This document shows positions 5,823-6,399 of a DNA stretch of 6,399 nt, one piece after another. Position 1 is the first letter of the stretch; each line of letters opens with the position of its first letter. The position numbers and the translations under genes were made by a program. The DNA comes from Oligoflexia bacterium (lineage in GTDB: Bacteria; Bdellovibrionota; Bdellovibrionia; Bdellovibrionales; UBA1609), in the NCBI GenBank assembly GCA_026914095.1, contig JAPPIY010000316.1, positions 1-6,399 on the forward strand, read 5' to 3'. The notes under the pieces are model-generated. The model ran no database searches. It had not been told where the DNA came from and saw only the letters and a list, made by a program, of their open reading frames with translations.

Positions 5823-6399
5823 ATGGAAATCAACTCTGAATCATTTTATACTACTGAAGACTTAGCAAATAAGTTAAATATATCGTCAATCACAGCAAAG
5901 AGATATATAAAAAAAGGAGTCATAAGTTCTTCAAAAATTGGTGGTGTAAGAAGAATTAAAGGAAGTGATATTTTAGATTTAGTCAAAAAATCACGAGAAC
6001 AAAATATTAGTAAATCTAAACCAACAAAAAATGGAGTTCATTTTTATTGGTCACAAAAAAGTTCCCAATTGGCTTATTGTTTGTACAAAAAATACTGTAA
6101 AGAAGGTGATGTAATTATGGATCCCTTTTTGGGGGCAGGTTCTTCTCTTTATGGTACTAGAGGTTTAAATCTAAAATTTGTTGGTATAGAGCTTAATGAA
6201 ATGCCAATGAATATTGTTAAATTTAATTGTCGTAAAAATACAGATAAAGTTATAGATAAAGTTTTGAAAAAAATCAAAACTGTAGAAAAAAAATTTGGTA
6301 ATTTATATAAATACAAAAGCAGTAAAGGAAAAATACTTGAACTAAAAAAGGTTGTTTATAAAAATTTTCCAATCTCTAAGGAAAAAATATCTTTAGAAC
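5823..6399 (+). CDS. Helix-turn-helix-DNA methyltransferase fusion, 3' end beyond the window
   Basis: The open frame runs from ATG 5823 to the window edge (192 complete codons); a stop at 5805 makes this the only ATG start. Residues ~8-56 resemble a MerR/excisionase-type helix-turn-helix: FYTTEDLANKLNIS, TAKRYIKKGVI, then a wing-like KIGGVRRIKGSDILDL. Residues ~73 onward match an amino (N6-adenine or N4-cytosine) DNA methyltransferase: WSQKSSQLAYCLYK (76-89), motif I DPFLGAGSS (100-108) for S-adenosylmethionine binding, and FVGIELN (119-125) with the ribose-binding acid E123. The catalytic (D/N/S)PP(Y/F) motif is not seen in the visible part and should lie downstream, so the exact class cannot be assigned. 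No restriction enzyme is visible. The gene appears to have its own promoter and may regulate itself through the HTH, which is an inference. Confidence 0.85.
   Translation, partial: MEINSESFYTTEDLANKLNISSITAKRYIKKGVISSSKIGGVRRIKGSDILDLVKKSREQNISKSKPTKNGVHFYWSQKSSQLAYCLYKKYCKEGDVIMDPFLGAGSSLYGTRGLNLKFVGIELNEMPMNIVKFNCRKNTDKVIDKVLKKIKTVEKKFGNLYKYKSSKGKILELKKVVYKNFPISKEKISLE

Overview
The window looks like one end of a bacterial genomic island carrying a small ubiquitin-like conjugation operon. Bases 1-16 read as the 3' end of a tmRNA (or, less likely, a tRNA-Ala), a common integration target. The next 370 bases hold no convincing gene, but they contain three spaced copies of GGCTACA that could be integrase arm sites. 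Coding regions are AT-rich with mostly ATG starts and one perfect Shine-Dalgarno. The host species cannot be named from this sequence; a Gram-negative bacterium would be a guess.

Layout: (1) 1-384, RNA-gene tail and non-coding junction. (2) 385-2580, an uncharacterised pair with overlapping ends: a 401-residue protein of unknown function, and a second gene that appears broken by a one-base loss near 2096-2099. Its C-terminal half (to 2580) is open in another frame, lacks any usable start and resembles a winged-helix DNA-binding domain. (3) 2581-2768, a 188-base spacer with three TGCACGA copies, a short inverted repeat and a perfect Shine-Dalgarno. (4) 2769-5673, a tight three-gene operon: a fused poly-ubiquitin-like/E2 protein (375 aa), a JAB-E1 (ThiF) fusion (467 aa) and a DUF6527-like putative zinc protein (118 aa, TTG start). 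(5) 5674-5822, a spacer with a good sigma70-like promoter, direct repeats and an inverted repeat. (6) 5823 to the window end, a gene cut by the edge that joins an N-terminal MerR/excisionase-like helix-turn-helix to a DNA methyltransferase domain.

How the operon probably works: the E1 part activates a ubiquitin-like C-terminus with ATP, the E2 part passes it to a target, and the JAB metalloprotease matures the precursor or removes the modifier. The third gene is a regular companion of such loci and may be another processing factor. Bacterial operons of this kind (called Bil or Bub in recent literature, from memory) are linked to anti-phage defence. The most unusual points are that Ubl and E2 form one chain, that the E2 part has no cysteine at all (Ser346 sits where the catalytic Cys is expected), and that the E1 has no cysteine across its crossover-loop region. 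This suggests transfer through serine or threonine oxyesters rather than thioesters.
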